Assembly: GCA_003230545.1 (NCBI GenBank)
Contig: QIFB01000177.1
Span: forward strand, 1 to 39,013
DNA: 39,013 bases
Direction: 5' to 3'
Origin: Gammaproteobacteria bacterium
Lineage (GTDB): Bacteria; Pseudomonadota; Gammaproteobacteria; UBA9214
The notes under the pieces were generated by a model. It was not told the DNA's origin. It worked only from the letters and a program-made list of their open reading frames with translations, and searched no databases. Made by a program: the position numbers and the translations under genes. How positions within the stretch are numbered: position 1 is the first letter of the stretch; each line of letters opens with the position of its first letter. Positions 19,876 through 28,935 of the stretch are shown one piece after another.

Positions 19876-22154
19876 TTATCAACCTTCATCAGTAATGGCG
19901 GGAGAAACAGGAAATCCGCGACCAGTGCAAAGGCAATGGTGATTGCCGTCAGCAGGCCCATATCGGAATTCAGCTTGAACGGAGACTGGGTCAGCACCGA
20001 GAACCCGGCAATCAGCACCAGCGAGGTCACCCACAGGGCCGTTCCGACCGTGGTAAAGGCATAGCGAACAGCATCCGGAGGCGTGAGCTGTTGCTCGCGG
20101 CGGGCACGCAGGTACTTGCTGAGAAAATGGACGGTATCGTCCACCACGATACCCAGCGTCATGCCGGTCACGACCGACAGGCCCAGGCCGACTTCCCCCA
20201 CTATCAGCCCCCACAGGCCAAATCCCATGGCTGCCGGGGCCAGGTTCGGGACCAGGCTGATCAGGCCGATCTTGAGTGAACGCAGGGCGACTATCAGGAT
20301 CAGTGAAATCAGTACCAGGGCCACCGAGGTGCCGGTCAGCATACTGCGGATATTGCGCTGCCCGATGTGGGCAAACATCACCGAGGGGCTGGCGCCGTCG
20401 GCGCGCATCCCGGGGGCATTTTCATGCAGCCATTCCTGGGCCTTGTCTTCGAGCGCGAGCATTTCATTGCTGGAGATATTTTTCACCGTCACGGTCATCC
20501 GTGTCGCTGACTTGCCGACATCGATCTGGTTGTTCAGGTCGAGACCATACGGCAGTGACATTTCATACAGCAGCAGGTACTGCGCCGCCAGGTTGCGCTG
20601 ATCCGGCAGCCGGTACCACTCCGGTTCATCGGCATGCATGTTCTTGTTCAGCCGCTTCATGATGTCTGTCAGGGTGTTGACATGCCACACTTCCGGCTGG
20701 GTCTCGTACCAGTTGGCAAAGGCCTCGACGCGTTCCAGGAATTCAGGTTCGCTGATGCCGCCGCTTTCACCTGCGCTCAGGGAATAATCGATGGTGTAGA
20801 TCCCGGTCAGGTTTTCACTGGAGTAATCGGTCGCATTGCGGAAGTCCACGGTCTTGTCGAAGTACTTGATGAATTCATCGTTAAGTTCATTGCGCGGGAT
20901 GAAAATCACCAGTATGACGACGATAAACCCAACCCCGAAAAACAGGAAATTACGTCGCTCCACGACGAAGTCCGCGAAATTCTCCATGCGCCGGGAATTG
21001 CGAGTGGCGCCCGGTTTCACGCGCACCGGCAGGATCAGCATCAGGGCCGGCAGCAGGGTTATCGAGATAAAGAATGCCGCAATGACACCCATGGCGACGA
21101 TATTACCCAGGTCCCGGAATGGCGGTGCATCACTGAAATTCATGCTCATAAAGCCGATCGCCGTGGTCAGCGAGGTCAGGAAAATCGGCTGCAGGTTGAT
21201 GCGCAGGCTCTCGACCATGGCGCTGGTCTTGTCCAGACCACGCCGCATGGCATGCAGGAAACTCACCAGGATATGCACACAATCGGCCACGGCCAGTGTC
21301 AGGATGATGGTGGGTGAAGAGGCGGATGGTGGTGTCAGTGCCATGCCCAGCCAGCCGGCCAGACCCATGGCAGTCACCACCGAACCGGTGATCACCAGGA
21401 AGGTGCCGACGGTAGCGGTAAAGGATCGCAATAACAGTACCAGTGTGATGATGACGACCCCGAACATGATCGGTACCAGCGTTTGCTGGTCACGGATACT
21501 GATCTCCGGAAAGGAGTTGTTCATGATCACCATGCCGGTGAGATAAATATCCAGGTTCGGGTTGGCAGCGCGCAGCTCGTCTACCATGTTCCGGGCGAAA
21601 GCCGTCACCGCCGGGACTTCCTTGCTGGTCTGTTCCTCCGGATCCGGTAACTGCACGGTGACATTGACCCCGGTGACCTGGCCATCAGACGAAATGATCC
21701 GGTTCACCAGCAGGGGTTCGTGGGTGGCGATATCCCGGATACGCTCGAGTTCTGCGGCATCCAGCTGGCTGGCATCCGGCACCAGGTCGTCAACGACGAG
21801 ATCATCGCCATCGGCTTCCGTGTGCTGGTAGTTGGTGATCGAGTCGACGCGAATCGAATAGGGGATTTGCCAGCTGGCTTTGGTCAATTCAATAACGCTG
21901 GCCAGGGTTTCCCTTGTGAAGACATTGCCGTCCTTCGGGGCCAGCACGAACAGCACATTATCGGTCTTGGTGTAGGTGTCCTGCAGTTGCTCAAAGGCCT
22001 GCAACTGCGGGTTGTCAGTACTGAAGAATACCCGGTAATCGGTCTTGAAGGTCAGGAAGCGCCCACCGCTTCCTGCGATAACTACGAGGGCGATGACAAC
22101 CAGCAGAACCAGGTAGCGCCAGCGCGCCAGCCATTCTCCGTAAGATTTACCCAT
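19872..22154 (-). CDS. RND-superfamily (MMPL-type) inner membrane exporter
   Basis: 760 residues in two repeated halves. Each half has one transmembrane helix, a periplasmic domain (about 30-210 and 420-580), then a five-helix bundle. The first bundle contains LAVADCVHILVSF and the second GIVVDDTVHFLSKYL, the acidic TM4-like motifs expected for proton coupling. The family carries hydrophobic substrates such as hopanoids, pigments or lipids (HpnN-type). The downstream LolA-like partner suggests lipid or lipoprotein export. No membrane-fusion protein or outer membrane factor is nearby. The gene is divergent from a small membrane protein. Confidence 0.92.
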   Translation of the reverse strand: MGKSYGEWLARWRYLVLLVVIALVVIAGSGGRFLTFKTDYRVFFSTDNPQLQAFEQLQDTYTKTDNVLFVLAPKDGNVFTRETLASVIELTKASWQIPYSIRVDSITNYQHTEADGDDLVVDDLVPDASQLDAAELERIRDIATHEPLLVNRIISSDGQVTGVNVTVQLPDPEEQTSKEVPAVTAFARNMVDELRAANPNLDIYLTGMVIMNNSFPEISIRDQQTLVPIMFGVVIITLVLLLRSFTATVGTFLVITGSVVTAMGLAGWLGMALTPPSASSPTIILTLAVADCVHILVSFLHAMRRGLDKTSAMVESLRINLQPIFLTSLTTAIGFMSMNFSDAPPFRDLGNIVAMGVIAAFFISITLLPALMLILPVRVKPGATRNSRRMENFADFVVERRNFLFFGVGFIVVILVIFIPRNELNDEFIKYFDKTVDFRNATDYSSENLTGIYTIDYSLSAGESGGISEPEFLERVEAFANWYETQPEVWHVNTLTDIMKRLNKNMHADEPEWYRLPDQRNLAAQYLLLYEMSLPYGLDLNNQIDVGKSATRMTVTVKNISSNEMLALEDKAQEWLHENAPGMRADGASPSVMFAHIGQRNIRSMLTGTSVALVLISLILIVALRSLKIGLISLVPNLAPAAMGFGLWGLIVGEVGLGLSVVTGMTLGIVVDDTVHFLSKYLRARREQQLTPPDAVRYAFTTVGTALWVTSLVLIAGFSVLTQSPFKLNSDMGLLTAITIAFALVADFLFLPPLLMKVDK

Positions 22155-22306
22155 TATGATTCTCTGTCACTGGCCCTGTTTTTGTGTGGCTTGTTTTCAA
22201 TATTCCTTAACCGGGAAAGGCCTGACTGGCAGAGGAAAAGCCCTGCAAAATTCAATGGTGTAGAATAGCGCAATCGATTATCCATGACCACGAGGAGATT
22301 TCTGAT

Positions 22307-22504
22307 ATGACTGCCATCAGAATGCTGTTTTTGATGATATCCGCTGCCGCACTGGTCGGCATCTGGCTGACCGGCTTCGGGGTCGTACACTGGTTTCTCT
22401 ATGTACCCGTTGTGGCACTGACCTTTGCCGGGATTACCGGGATCTGCCCGGGTTACCTGATATTCCGGAATATGGGCTTCAAGGGACAGGGGAACCGGGT
22501 ATAA
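22307..22504 (+). CDS. Small inner membrane protein, DUF2892 (YgaP-like membrane part)
   Basis: 65 residues with two transmembrane helices (about 5-25 and 28-48) and the typical GICPGYLIFR ending. ATG 22307 has GAGGAG about 8 nt upstream. DUF2892 is often fused to or near rhodanese domains; here it stands alone, although a DsrE-like gene is 3.3 kb away. Its role is unknown. Confidence 0.85.
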   Translation: MTAIRMLFLMISAAALVGIWLTGFGVVHWFLYVPVVALTFAGITGICPGYLIFRNMGFKGQGNRV

Positions 22505-22550
22505 GCGATGGTGCCGCGCTAACGCCGCGCCTCACGATGTAAACAGCGTT

Positions 22551-22620
22551 GCAGGATGCGGTGAGGTACGAACCGCATCGTTCACAACAGATGCGGTTCG
22601 CAAGCTCACCAGCATCCTAC
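22551..22620. repeat. Imperfect 70-bp palindromic repeat before mfd
   Basis: The left arm (22551-22579) and right arm (22590-22620) are near-complementary: GAACCGCATC pairs with GATGCGGTTC, and GGATGC near the left end with GCATCC near the right. This matches a common class of long dispersed palindromes. It ends 3 nt before the likely mfd ATG and would fold into a long hairpin in the mRNA. Confidence 0.75.
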
Positions 22621-22623
22621 TCT

Positions 22624-25600
22624 ATGCCCCATACCATAAAACAGCTTGACGGGGACTCTGTAACGAGTCCATTCCAGCCGGTTCTGCCTTCAACGCGTGA
22701 AGTCGTGTCCTGGAATTGCCTGGCCGGCGACAGCCTGGCGCTTGCACTCGCCTGTGCTGCCCGTGAGGCTGACCGGTTGATCGCTGTTATTACTCCGGAT
22801 ATGCAGGCCGCGGAACTACTGCATGACCAGCTGGATTTCTTTCTTGCGGGCAGCGAGTTGCCGGTCACGGTATTTCCGGACTGGGAAACCCTCCCCTATG
22901 ACACGTTCTCGCCGCACCAGGACATCATCTCCCAGCGCCTGGCAACCCTGAACCGGCTGGGTACGCAGCACCAGGGCATCCTGATTGTACCGGTGTCCAC
23001 CCTGTTGCAGCGCTTGCCGCCGACTAGCTATATAACCGCCAACAGCCTGGTGCTGAAAACCGGCCAGCGGGTAGATCTGGAGGCCCTGCGCGAGCAATTT
23101 GACAAGGCCGGCTACCACTATGTGTCCCAGGTCATGGAGCATGGCGAATTCACCATCCGCGGCTCGCTGCTGGACCTGTACCCGATGGGCAGCCCGTTGC
23201 CCTATCGTATCGACCTGTTCGACGCGGAAATCGAGACCATCAAGGTATTCGACCCGGAATCCCAGTGTTCAACCGGGGAACAAACTGACATCAACCTGCT
23301 GCCGGCGCGCGAATTCCCGTTCGACCCGGAAGCGATCCGTGCTTTCCGCCAGCGTTATCGTGCCCGGTTCGAGGGCGACCCGCAGGCGAGCCCGGTGTAC
23401 CGGGATGTCAGCCAGGGAATTACACCCGGTGGTATCGAGTACTATCTGCCGCTGTTTTTCGAGCAGACCGACACGCTGTTTGACTATCTGCCGATTGACA
23501 CCTGCATGGTTCAGCTGGATGCCGTGGAAGCTGCCGGGCAGGAGTTTCGCGACCAGCTTGCCGAACGCTACGAATCACGCCGTCATGACGGCGAGCGGCC
23601 CCTGCTGCCACCCGATGCTCTTTACCTGCAGGGTGACGAGTTCGCCGAACGCCTGGTGAGCCTGCCGCTGGTGCGCCAGGAGGCTTACCACCAGGGGGAT
23701 GCCACAGCCGATAGCATCCGCTACCACACCCGTTTGCCGGGTGACCTGAAGTTCCGGCCGCGCAATGCATCTCCGGCCACTGCCCTCAGGAGTTTTCTCG
23801 AAGGCTTCAACGGCCGGGTATTGCTGACCGCCGAGTCGACCGGGCGCCGGGAAACCCTGCTCGACCAGCTGCGTGGTTTCAGTATTCGCCCGGAAGTGGT
23901 CACGGACTGGCCGGCCTTCCTGGCATCTGACAGCCCGCTGTGCCTGTGTGTGGCCCCGCTGGAACAGGGCATGCTGATCACGGACCCGACGATTGCCGTC
24001 GTTACCGAGACCAGCCTGTTTGGCGAGCGCGCACGACAGTCCCGGCGGCGCCGGCCGGCACGTGATCCCGCCAGTATTATTCGGAACCTCACCGATCTCG
24101 CGATCGGTGCCCCGGTAGTGCATGAACAGCACGGTGTGGGCCGTTACCGTGGACTGGAAACCCTCAGCATGCATGACATCCCGGCGGAATACCTGCAACT
24201 CGAGTATGCCGATGGCGACAAGCTGTACGTCCCGGTGGCGTCATTGCAGTTGATCAGCCGGTACACCGGTGCGGCGCCCGGCAATGCGCCGCTGCACAAG
24301 CTGGGTGGTGAGCAGTGGCTGCGCGCGCGTAAAAAAGCCGCAAAGCGCATCCGTGACGTGGCGGCCGAACTGCTCGACATCCACGCCCGCCGGGCAGCAC
24401 GCCGGGGCCATGCCTGTGCCGCTCCGGCCGATGACTATGCCGCGTTTGCTGCGGCGTTTCCGTTCGAGGAGACCCCGGACCAGGAGACCTCGATCCACGG
24501 AGTGCTGGAGGACATGCAGTCCGAGTTGCCGATGGACCGCGTAGTGTGCGGGGATGTCGGTTTCGGCAAGACCGAGGTGGCCATGCGCGCCGCCTTCCTG
24601 GCGGCACAGGGCGGCAGGCAGGTCGCCATACTGGTGCCGACTACCCTGCTCGCCCAGCAGCACTACCAGAATTTCTGTGACCGCTTCTCGGACTGGCCGA
24701 TCCGGATCGAGGTGCTGTCGCGGTTCAGGACCGGCAAACAGCAGGAGGCGGTGCTAGCGAACATTGCCAAAGGCACGGTGGACATCGTCATCGGTACCCA
24801 CAAGCTGCTGCAGGAGGACGTACACTTCAAGCGCCTCGGCCTGGTGATCATCGACGAGGAACACCGCTTTGGTGTGCGCCAGAAGGAAAAGCTGAAAAAA
24901 CTGCGTACCCAGGTCGACATCCTCACACTGACCGCCACGCCGATCCCGCGCACGCTCAACATGGCGCTCTCCGGTCTGCGTGACCTGTCCATCATCAGCA
25001 CCCCGCCGGCACACCGGCTGGCCGTCAAGACCTTTATCTCGGAATGGAACGATGCCACGTTGCGCGAGGCCTGTCTGCGGGAAATCAAGCGCGGTGGCCA
25101 GGTGTATTTCCTGCACAACGAGGTCGAGTCGATTGAACGCATTGCTGCCGAGTTGGCGAAAATTGTGCCCGAGGCCAGTATCGGGATTGCACATGGGCAG
25201 ATGCGCGAGCGCCAGCTGGAACAGACCATGATGGACTTCTATCATCGCCGTTTTAACGTGCTGGTATGTACCACCATTATCGAGAGCGGCATCGATATCC
25301 CGACGGCGAATACCATTATCATGAACCGCGCCGACAAGCTCGGACTGGCGCAGTTGCACCAGCTGCGTGGCCGGGTCGGACGCTCGCACCACCGCGCCTA
25401 TGCCTGGCTGGTAGTGCCGCCGCGGCGCAACATGACGGCCGATGCCGTCAAGCGGCTCGAGGCGATCGCGTCCATGGAAGACCTCGGTGCCGGCTTTACC
25501 CTGGCGACCCATGATCTGGAGATTCGCGGTGCCGGCGAACTGCTTGGCGACGAGCAGAGTGGCCAGATCCATGAAATCGGCTATTCCCTGTATACCGATC

Positions 25601-26130
25601 TGCTGGAGCGCGCCGTCAAGGCGCTGAAGGCCGGACTGCAGCCGGAGCTGGAACAGCCCCTGCACCAGGGCCCCGAGATCGACCTGCAGGTGCCGGCACT
25701 GATCCCGGATGACTATGTGCCCGATGTCCATACCCGGCTGGTGATGTATAAACGCATTGCCAGCGCGGAGTCGGAAGCCGCACTGCGGGAATTGCAGGTC
25801 GAGATGATCGACCGCTTCGGCCTGCTGCCCGCTGCATTGAAGAACCTGTTTCGCGTGACTTCACTGAAATTGCAGGCCGAGCCCATGGGGGTGACCAAGA
25901 TCGAGGTCGGCAGGCTGGATGGCCGGATGCTGTTCGGGCCGGACCCGGCGATCGATACACAGAAACTGGTAGAGTTGATCCAGGACTACCCGGAGCGGTA
26001 CCGTTTCGAGGGCGGCAGCAAGCTGCGCTTCAATGGTGATTTTGATGATGAGGAGGAGCGTTACCGCATGGTCGCCGACATACTTGCCACCCTGGATAAC
26101 AGGGGCTTGAGAGAAACTGCCAATGCATGA
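22624..26130 (+). CDS. mfd: Transcription-repair coupling factor Mfd
   Basis: DNA translocase that removes stalled RNA polymerase and recruits UvrA. The likely start ATG 22624 gives 1168 residues; the frame is open to 22549, but that part lies in a repeat. Domains in order are a UvrB-homology module (about 1-330), the RNAP-interacting CarD-like region (GAPVVHEQHGVGRYRGLE), helicase domain 1 with Walker A GDVGFGKT at 643-650 and DEEH at 744-747, helicase domain 2 with the TRG-type GRVGRSHHRAYAWL, and a C-terminal UvrA-autoinhibition domain. It overlaps the csiV gene by 8 nt. Confidence 0.97.
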   Translation: MPHTIKQLDGDSVTSPFQPVLPSTREVVSWNCLAGDSLALALACAAREADRLIAVITPDMQAAELLHDQLDFFLAGSELPVTVFPDWETLPYDTFSPHQDIISQRLATLNRLGTQHQGILIVPVSTLLQRLPPTSYITANSLVLKTGQRVDLEALREQFDKAGYHYVSQVMEHGEFTIRGSLLDLYPMGSPLPYRIDLFDAEIETIKVFDPESQCSTGEQTDINLLPAREFPFDPEAIRAFRQRYRARFEGDPQASPVYRDVSQGITPGGIEYYLPLFFEQTDTLFDYLPIDTCMVQLDAVEAAGQEFRDQLAERYESRRHDGERPLLPPDALYLQGDEFAERLVSLPLVRQEAYHQGDATADSIRYHTRLPGDLKFRPRNASPATALRSFLEGFNGRVLLTAESTGRRETLLDQLRGFSIRPEVVTDWPAFLASDSPLCLCVAPLEQGMLITDPTIAVVTETSLFGERARQSRRRRPARDPASIIRNLTDLAIGAPVVHEQHGVGRYRGLETLSMHDIPAEYLQLEYADGDKLYVPVASLQLISRYTGAAPGNAPLHKLGGEQWLRARKKAAKRIRDVAAELLDIHARRAARRGHACAAPADDYAAFAAAFPFEETPDQETSIHGVLEDMQSELPMDRVVCGDVGFGKTEVAMRAAFLAAQGGRQVAILVPTTLLAQQHYQNFCDRFSDWPIRIEVLSRFRTGKQQEAVLANIAKGTVDIVIGTHKLLQEDVHFKRLGLVIIDEEHRFGVRQKEKLKKLRTQVDILTLTATPIPRTLNMALSGLRDLSIISTPPAHRLAVKTFISEWNDATLREACLREIKRGGQVYFLHNEVESIERIAAELAKIVPEASIGIAHGQMRERQLEQTMMDFYHRRFNVLVCTTIIESGIDIPTANTIIMNRADKLGLAQLHQLRGRVGRSHHRAYAWLVVPPRRNMTADAVKRLEAIASMEDLGAGFTLATHDLEIRGAGELLGDEQSGQIHEIGYSLYTDLLERAVKALKAGLQPELEQPLHQGPEIDLQVPALIPDDYVPDVHTRLVMYKRIASAESEAALRELQVEMIDRFGLLPAALKNLFRVTSLKLQAEPMGVTKIEVGRLDGRMLFGPDPAIDTQKLVELIQDYPERYRFEGGSKLRFNGDFDDEEERYRMVADILATLDNRGLRETANA

Positions 26131-26863
26131 ACTGAAACTGTACCGGGGCGCCCGGTATCGTCACGCTGTCCCGGGACTGTTGCTACTGGTTGCCGGATGG
26201 CTGCACCCCGGCAACAGCCAGGCAGAAACCGGTGAGCAGCCGGTGCTGTACGATGTCGAGGTGGTGGTGTTTCGTAATCGCTCGCCGCAGGCGGATGGTG
26301 AGCAGTGGCCGCAGCGCAGTGTGGAAGCAGACCAGTCCCTCGATCGTGGCTTTTCCAGTGAACCGGTCGATGCCGGTATCGAGGAGCTGGCGCGTGAGCA
26401 GCGTTCGTTGCAAGCGGTTGCCGACTCGATGCAGCGCTCAGGTGCCTACGACGTGCTGTTGCACACCGCCTGGCGCCAGCCCGGTCTCGACCGAACCCTG
26501 GCCCAGCCCTACACGGTGCCGCACGGGCTGGAACGCAAAGGCTACCGCCTGGAAGGGACCATACGGCTGGTGCGTGAACGCTTTCTGCACCTCGAAATTG
26601 ATCTGTTACTCAGCAAACCACCAGCGGTGTTTATCCCGGGACAGGCCATGGACATGCCGGACCCGGTCTACGAGTTAAGGGAAACGCGCCGTGTTCGCCG
26701 CGGGGAGTTGCATTATTTTGATAATCCCTGGCTCGGGGTCATTGCGCAGGTCGTCGCTTATGAAGCGCCGGTAGCGCCCGAGCTGCCGGTGCCCGTGGGC
26801 GAGGTGCGCCTGGAAGCCACCGACCCGGCCGTGGTCGGGGATGTACCGGCACCTGCCGAGTAG
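26123..26863 (+). CDS. csiV: CsiV-family periplasmic protein
   Basis: 246 residues with an N-terminal export signal (about 13-33). Family features are YDVEVVVFRNRS at the mature start, a VLLHTAWRQPG block, YTVPHGLERKGYRLEGTIRLVRERFLHLEIDLLL, and RRVRRGELHYFDNPWLGVIAQV. CsiV-type proteins are encoded after mfd in many gammaproteobacteria; in Shewanella CsiV is linked to the cell envelope and metabolite tolerance. Its start overlaps mfd by 8 nt, so it is co-transcribed. The stop TAG lies in a dispersed repeat. Confidence 0.85.
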   Translation: MHELKLYRGARYRHAVPGLLLLVAGWLHPGNSQAETGEQPVLYDVEVVVFRNRSPQADGEQWPQRSVEADQSLDRGFSSEPVDAGIEELAREQRSLQAVADSMQRSGAYDVLLHTAWRQPGLDRTLAQPYTVPHGLERKGYRLEGTIRLVRERFLHLEIDLLLSKPPAVFIPGQAMDMPDPVYELRETRRVRRGELHYFDNPWLGVIAQVVAYEAPVAPELPVPVGEVRLEATDPAVVGDVPAPAE

Positions 26864-26919
26864 GTTGGGCTGAACGAACGTGATGCCCAACAGGGACGAA
26901 ACCTCGATGTGTTGGGCTA
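26863..26919. repeat. GTTGGGC hairpin repeat between convergent genes
   Basis: GTTGGGC (26864-26870) pairs with GCCCAAC (26885-26891), and a third arm GTTGGGC recurs at 26911-26917. The csiV stop and the stop of the AI-2E-family gene both fall at its edges, so the two convergent genes meet in the element. It probably serves as a terminator. Confidence 0.6.
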
Positions 26920-28020
26920 ACCCGTCGTCTTTACTGATTCCTCAGTAGCTGTCGTTTCGTTATTCAGCCAGGTAAGGAACAGTTCCCAGCTGAGTGCCAG
27001 CACGACGGCGCCGATGAACAGGCCGATGATGCCGGAGGCGATGAAGCCACCGATGGCGCCGATAAAAATGATGACCATGGGAGTCTTGACTCCGCGCGCC
27101 AGCAGGATGGGTTTCAGGACATTGTCCAGCAGTCCCACCGGGATGCTCCAGATCAGGAAGCCGACCGCGACGACCAGGTCCGCAGTATTAAACAGGTAGA
27201 TGATCACCGGAATCATGATTACGAAGATGCCGATCTGCGCCACGCTCAGCAGCAGGCACAGCAGCGCCCACAGGCCGGCCGCCGGCACCCCGGCAACGAT
27301 AAAGCCGATACCCGCGAGTAGTGACTGGATCAAGGCCACGCCGAGGATACCGCGCGCGACACTGCGCACCGTGGATTCCGCGAGGTCGGCAATTTCCCCG
27401 CCACGCTCCCCGGTCAACCGCGTGGCAATCCGTTGTGCGGCGTCATAACCAGCACCGGCATTGGGCATGAGTACACCGGCAATAAGAATGGCGACAATGA
27501 ACTGCAGTATGGCGAAGCCGGTACCGGCCGCGGCGGTCAGCAGCCAGGTGCCCGCGGCCTTGAGTTGCGGCTCGATCTGCTTCAGTGCGGCCTCGGTATT
27601 CTGCGAGGCCAGTCGCCAGAACCGGTCCAGATCCTCCCCGATAAACGGCCAGCTGCGGATGCTCTCCGCCGGGGGTGGAATGGTCAGGGAACCGTCACTC
27701 AGTTCTTCCGCGATGTTTTTGGTGCTTTCCACCAGCGTGCCGGTCAGCATGATGGTCGGACCCAGCACAAGGATGAGCAGAATGGTGCTGGTCAGTACAG
27801 CCGCCAGCTTGCTGCGCCCGCCAAGATACTTTTTCAGTTGCAGGTAACCCGGGTAGGCGGCAATAGCGATAATTACGCCCCAGATGATCGGTATGATAAA
27901 CGGCTGCACGATATCGAAACACCAGAGCACCAGCAGGGCCACCAGACTGATGCGGATGGCGGCTTCGAGTGCCCGGTTCAGAAATACCTTGTCAGTTATC
28001 GACGATTCAACAGCTTGCAT
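26917..28020 (-). CDS. AI-2E family transporter (PerM/YdiK-like permease)
   Basis: 367 residues from ATG 28020, supported by GGAGG upstream; the longer frame begins with TTG. About eight transmembrane segments: two pairs near the N-terminus (about 20-70 and 75-100), a soluble region of about 100-165 with amphipathic helices, and a C-terminal cluster containing GVPAAGLWALLCLLLSVAQIG, IWSIPVGLLDNVLKPILLARG, and PMVIIFIGAIGGFIASGIIGLFIGAVVLAL. These motifs define the family. The substrate is unknown; autoinducer-2 export has been shown only for one E. coli member. Confidence 0.92.
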   Translation of the reverse strand: MQAVESSITDKVFLNRALEAAIRISLVALLVLWCFDIVQPFIIPIIWGVIIAIAAYPGYLQLKKYLGGRSKLAAVLTSTILLILVLGPTIMLTGTLVESTKNIAEELSDGSLTIPPPAESIRSWPFIGEDLDRFWRLASQNTEAALKQIEPQLKAAGTWLLTAAAGTGFAILQFIVAILIAGVLMPNAGAGYDAAQRIATRLTGERGGEIADLAESTVRSVARGILGVALIQSLLAGIGFIVAGVPAAGLWALLCLLLSVAQIGIFVIMIPVIIYLFNTADLVVAVGFLIWSIPVGLLDNVLKPILLARGVKTPMVIIFIGAIGGFIASGIIGLFIGAVVLALSWELFLTWLNNETTATEESVKTTG

Positions 28021-28188
28021 GGCAGTATTTTCCTCCGGTCGGGTCAACGGTTCAGGTAACGGTTCAGGTCAAATAGTCCGGACAGCAGCGGTTTCTCGCG
28101 GGCGGATTGTGCGTGGAACCAGTCGGCCATCTCCCAGAACCCGGTGCTGGTGCGCCGTATGCCGTGGTTACGCGGTTCCGTCTCCCCG

Positions 28189-28935
28189 TCAGCGACAGAC
28201 CGAGCTGATGGTGTGCTCCAGCAACAGCCTGACTTTTGTCATGGACTCTTCCAGCGTTGTCTTGATTTTGCCTATATCAATCAGCCCGTCACCGCGCCCC
28301 GCAGCCCGGTTTGCGCAGACCGCGCAGGCGGCGTAACACAACCCCAGTTCTTTCGCGAGTGCGACTTCCGGCATCCCGGACATGCCAACCATGTCGCAGC
28401 CGTCGCGCTCCATACGGTCGATCTCTGCGGAGGATTCGAGTCGCGGGCCCTGGGTTGCCCCGTAGGTGCCGCCCTGAAGAATATCGATGCCGGCACTGGC
28501 TGCCCCCGCAACAAGTGCAGTGCGCATCTCTTCGCAATAGGGTTCGGTGAAATCGATATGGGTTACATGCGTCAGGTCTTTTTCGAAGAAGGTATGGTGT
28601 CGTGACCAGGTGTAATCGACGACCTGGTCCGGTATCACCAGGCTCTGTGGACCGATGTCACTGTGAATGCCGCCAACGGCGCAGATTGAAATGATCTGCT
28701 TGATGCCGGCATTTTTCAGTGCCCACAGGTTGGCCCGGTAGTTGACCATGTGTGGCGGTATGGTGTGCCCGTAGCCATGGCGCGCGAGGAACACCACCTC
28801 GTTGCCGCACAGGTTGCCATAGGTCAGGGCGCCGGAGGGTTCACCATACGGGGTGTGCACGACCTCGCGCCGCACGATTTCCATATTGTGCAGCGAGGTC
28901 AGTCCGGTGCCGCCGAGAATTGCCAGTTCAGTCAT
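28189..28935 (-). CDS. S-methyl-5'-thioinosine phosphorylase (MTAP/PNP family)
   Basis: 248 residues. It cleaves methylthioinosine (from methylthioadenosine after deamination) to hypoxanthine and methylthioribose-1-phosphate. Family marks are GGTGL near residue 8, the phosphate/ribose-binding FLARHGYGHTIPPH, the ICAVGGI segment, and TYGATQGPRLESSAEID with MVGMSGMPEV. The NRAAGRGDG segment at about 214-222 takes the place of the adenine-recognising aspartates of true MTAP, and fits the 6-oxopurine-specific Pseudomonas enzyme. The start overlaps the hpt stop (ATGA); hypoxanthine released here is the substrate of Hpt. Confidence 0.9.
   Translation of the reverse strand: MTELAILGGTGLTSLHNMEIVRREVVHTPYGEPSGALTYGNLCGNEVVFLARHGYGHTIPPHMVNYRANLWALKNAGIKQIISICAVGGIHSDIGPQSLVIPDQVVDYTWSRHHTFFEKDLTHVTHIDFTEPYCEEMRTALVAGAASAGIDILQGGTYGATQGPRLESSAEIDRMERDGCDMVGMSGMPEVALAKELGLCYAACAVCANRAAGRGDGLIDIGKIKTTLEESMTKVRLLLEHTISSVCR

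Noticed and set aside
24754-25731. 325-codon minus-strand frame
   Set aside because: Lies fully antisense within the mfd helicase domains; a product of GC-rich codon structure.
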